Source: Comamonadaceae bacterium
GTDB lineage: Bacteria > Pseudomonadota > Gammaproteobacteria > Burkholderiales > Burkholderiaceae_C
Assembly: GCA_947457975.1 (NCBI GenBank)
Contig: CANGYC010000090.1
Coordinates: forward strand, 1 to 8,376
Length of the DNA: 8,376 nt
Direction: 5' to 3'
The notes under the pieces are model-generated. The model searched no databases. It worked only from the letters and a program-made list of their open reading frames with translations, and was not told where the DNA came from. Below, piece after piece: positions 6,535 through 8,376 of the stretch (positions within the stretch are counted from its first letter, which is position 1; each line of letters begins with the position of its first letter). Both the position numbers and the translations under genes were made by a program.

Positions 6535-7751
6535 CGGGGCGCTCCGCGGCTTTCTGCGGCCGGCGCCACGCCAGTCGTTTGGCCCGGCACCGGGGTCGGA
6601 CCCGCCGCCTCCAGGGCCTGGCGGTACTGGCGTGCCAGCAGCAGCAGGTTGTCGGCCACCACCTGCTCGCCCAGCTTCAGGCCCCCTTGCACGGAGACTT
6701 CTTTCGCACCCAACCAGACCACGTTGATTTCACGCGGCTCAAACACGCCAGGCGCGGACTGCACCATGACCCAGTGCGTGCCGCCGCGCAGCTGCACCGA
6801 CGATGCAGGAATGACTACGGCATCGGACGAGGCGGCTCGGGTGACGCGCGCGCTGGCCAGCATCTCGGCCTTCAGGCGGCGCTGTGGATTGCTCACCAGG
6901 CCTCTGACCTTGATGGTGCGGGAGCTCGCGTCGATGGCGTCGGCCACCGCAGACACCGTGCCGCGGAAAGTCTCGCCAGCCAGGGCAGGCACCGTCAATT
7001 CAAACACCGCGCCTGGACGCAGCGCCCCGACTTCGCTCTCACGGGCATCGATCTGAACCCACAGACTCGACGGGTCGCTGATGACGAACAACGCCACTGA
7101 AGCCGAGCCATCGGGGCGCAGCTCCTGACCTGGATTGAGGTTGCGTTCGACCACCATGCCGGACATGCCTGCCGTCAAAGCCAGGCGCTGGTCGACGCCC
7201 ACGCCCGCGCCATACAGGCGGATCCGGGCTTCGGCGCGCTGCACTTCGGCCTGGGCTCGCGCCGCGTCGGCCTCGGCCTGCTCCAGGTCCTTGCGCGCAG
7301 CCACGCCGGCCTCGTGCAGCTCGCTCAAGCGCTGCAGGGATTTCTGGCTCAGCGCCATGTCGGCCCGGGCCTTGGCGGCCTCAGCCTGGGCGGTGCCGAA
7401 CTCGGGTGAGGCCAGCTGCGCCAGCACGCTACCGGCGCGCACGGCCTGACCCACGTCGACCAGGATGCGGTCGACCCGGCCAGAGAAGGCGGGCTGGATG
7501 CGCTGGGTGCGGTCCTCGTTCCACACCAGGCGCGCGGGCAGGTCGACCACGATGGGCCGCGCCGCCTCGGCGGGGGCCAGCCCGAGCAGGGCCAGCTGCG
7601 GATGGTCTGCGGGGAAATGCAGCTGCGTGCCCTTCATGACCGGCGCGGCCACCGCCGGCGCGACAGGGCTGGCGACCGGGTCGCTGCAGGCCGACAGCAG
7701 AGCCAGCGCGGGCAGCAGCATTGAAAACAAAACGGTTCGAGCCAGGGACAT
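6531..7751 (-). CDS. czcB: CzcB-type periplasmic adaptor (membrane fusion) subunit, predicted lipoprotein
   Basis: This adaptor links the RND pump to the outer-membrane channel. The 406 residues begin with a lipoprotein signal peptide: positively charged start, hydrophobic core, then lipobox LSAC with Cys22 as the predicted lipidated residue (Ser at +2). Visible domains are a first half of the lipoyl-like/barrel-sandwich region (about 84-117), an Ala/Glu/Arg-rich alpha-helical hairpin (about 118-180) that should contact the TolC-type partner, the second lipoyl half (about 190-225, with NPGQEL), a beta-barrel (about 228-305, SSLWVQIDARESEVGALRPG) and a membrane-proximal domain (about 310-370). 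No His-rich or CusB-like Met-rich metal-binding N-terminal segment is seen. ATG 7751 is chosen because it gives a complete signal peptide; the 23-nt gap after czcC has no recognisable Shine-Dalgarno sequence, so translation may depend on coupling with czcC. The stop overlaps the czcA start. Confidence 0.94.
   Translation of the reverse strand: MSLARTVLFSMLLPALALLSACSDPVASPVAPAVAAPVMKGTQLHFPADHPQLALLGLAPAEAARPIVVDLPARLVWNEDRTQRIQPAFSGRVDRILVDVGQAVRAGSVLAQLASPEFGTAQAEAAKARADMALSQKSLQRLSELHEAGVAARKDLEQAEADAARAQAEVQRAEARIRLYGAGVGVDQRLALTAGMSGMVVERNLNPGQELRPDGSASVALFVISDPSSLWVQIDARESEVGALRPGAVFELTVPALAGETFRGTVSAVADAIDASSRTIKVRGLVSNPQRRLKAEMLASARVTRAASSDAVVIPASSVQLRGGTHWVMVQSAPGVFEPREINVVWLGAKEVSVQGGLKLGEQVVADNLLLLARQYRQALEAAGPTPVPGQTTGVAPAAESRGAPR
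6542..6545 (-). promoter_or_regulatory. Ribosome binding site GGAG deciding the TTG start of czcA
   Basis: On the minus strand GGAG lies inside the last codons of czcB, 7 nt before the TTG at 6534. It supports TTG 6534 rather than the second in-frame TTG at 6525 as the start. Together with the TTGA stop/start overlap it suggests translational coupling of czcB and czcA. Confidence 0.6.
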
Positions 7752-7774
7752 GGAAAATCTAGATGAAGAGCGCT

Positions 7775-8376
7775 TCAGGGTTGGGCGGAGGCAGCGCGCA
7801 GCTGCCAGGCCGCCAGGGCACGGGCATGGTCGGCGCGGGCTGCCACCTGGTCGAGCAGCACCGCGCGCAGCGTGCGCCGTGCATCGACCAGCTCCACCAG
7901 CGGCAGCGCGCCGCGGCTGTAGGCCAGCTCACTCATCTCGGCGACGCGGCGCGCACGCGGTGTGATGTCGGCCTCAAAGAATTGGGCCCGGGCCGCAGCT
8001 GCGCGCAGGTCCTCAAGCAGGCGGGCCTGCTCGGAGACGGCCTGACGGCGGGTGCGCTCGAGTTCGTCGCTGGCCTGGTCGAGCTGGGCCTGGGCCCGCC
8101 GGATCTCGCCCTCGTAGGCATAGTTGCCCAACACGCCGGCCAGTTGCATCTGCAGGCGCAGCTCGATCATGGCGCGCGAGGTGCCGGGCTGGTGGTTCAG
8201 CGAGGTGCCCACGGTCACGTCATTGCGGCGCTGGGCCAGGGCACTGTCCAGCACGGCGCGGGCGGCCTCGACGCGGCGCTCGGCGGCGCGCACATCAGGG
8301 CGCTGCGCCAGCTCAGGGGCCGCCGCCTGCAGGGCCTGGGTGGCGGGCCAGTCGCTGCGCACGGCCAGCGGGGCAG
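7775..8376 (-). CDS. czcC: CzcC-type outer-membrane efflux channel, TolC family (N-terminus beyond right edge)
   Basis: This is the outer-membrane exit duct of the efflux pump. The frame stays open to the window edge, so only the C-terminal 200 or so residues of an expected 400-450 are seen and the start is not in the window. Evidence for the family is the outer-membrane-factor repeat pattern: RPDVRAAERRVEAARA, typical of the start of the second structural repeat, then GEIRRAQAQLDQASDELERT within long amphipathic coiled-coil helices, and a closing LAYSRGALPLVELVDARRTL followed by an Ala-rich helix ending in AWQLRAA. Leucine, alanine, arginine and glutamate dominate, as expected for the periplasmic helical barrel. 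It is the first gene of the three visible in the operon, with 23 nt before czcB. The promoter and any metal sensor or regulator would lie beyond the right edge. The symbol rests on operon context as much as on sequence. Confidence 0.9.
   Translation of the reverse strand, partial: APLAVRSDWPATQALQAAAPELAQRPDVRAAERRVEAARAVLDSALAQRRNDVTVGTSLNHQPGTSRAMIELRLQMQLAGVLGNYAYEGEIRRAQAQLDQASDELERTRRQAVSEQARLLEDLRAAAARAQFFEADITPRARRVAEMSELAYSRGALPLVELVDARRTLRAVLLDQVAARADHARALAAWQLRAASAQP

Noticed and set aside
4543..7056. An 837-codon plus-strand open frame, rich in His and Gln, antisense to czcA and czcB; tempting as a histidine-rich metal-binding protein beside a metal pump.
   Set aside because: It is the mirror of strongly G/C-third-position coding sequence on the other strand. 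The His/Gln richness comes from complementing Val, Met and Leu codons of membrane helices. It crosses the czcB/czcA junction and has no recognisable domain.
7755..7762. TCTAGA hexamer just upstream of czcB, considered as a cloning scar.
   Set aside because: A single restriction-type hexamer in otherwise natural native sequence is expected by chance; there is no vector sequence nearby.

Overview
The window is GC-rich, densely coded and strongly biased to G/C at third codon positions. The protein types suggest a betaproteobacterium, most likely Burkholderiales/Comamonadaceae. This is an inference from composition and protein flavour, not from a search. No rRNA, tRNA, insertion sequence or CRISPR array was seen.

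Layout. (1) Positions 1-1035 (+) hold the C-terminal four-fifths of a MOFRL-type glycerate 2-kinase. It is followed, behind a strong ribosome binding site, by a 33-codon reading frame (1048-1149). Its first dozen residues look like the start of an HpaI/GarL-type 2-keto-3-deoxy-sugar-acid aldolase, but it then diverges and stops, so it is probably a decayed gene end. (2) A 21-bp gap with a GC-rich hairpin separates this from the convergent minus-strand gene at 1171-3309, a 712-residue membrane protein fused to a spermidine-synthase-like, SAM-binding domain. (3) A 117-bp non-coding gap (3310-3426) contains a perfect TGTCAA-N4-TTGACA dyad. (4) Positions 3427-8376 (minus strand) hold a tripartite heavy-metal efflux operon read in the order czcC (partial, running off the right edge), czcB, czcA.

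How they work together. CzcA (inner-membrane RND proton antiporter), CzcB (periplasmic adaptor, predicted lipoprotein) and CzcC (outer-membrane TolC-type channel) would form one pump that exports divalent metal cations across both membranes. The intramembrane acidic triad of CzcA is of the CzcA/CnrA (Zn/Co/Cd/Ni) type rather than the CusA (Cu/Ag) type. The glycerate kinase belongs to central carbon metabolism (tartronate semialdehyde/glycerate to 2-phosphoglycerate). An aldolase of the HpaI/GarL type would sit naturally upstream of it in sugar-diacid breakdown, which is why the truncated frame is interesting. The membrane-fused synthase-like protein has no evident functional link to either neighbour.

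Most of the window is ordinary and recognisable. The points worth a second look are the truncated aldolase-like frame, the dyad between czcA and the next gene, the TTG start of czcA overlapping the czcB stop, and the non-canonical active-site motifs of the spermidine-synthase-like protein. I found no convincing evidence of a wholly new system.
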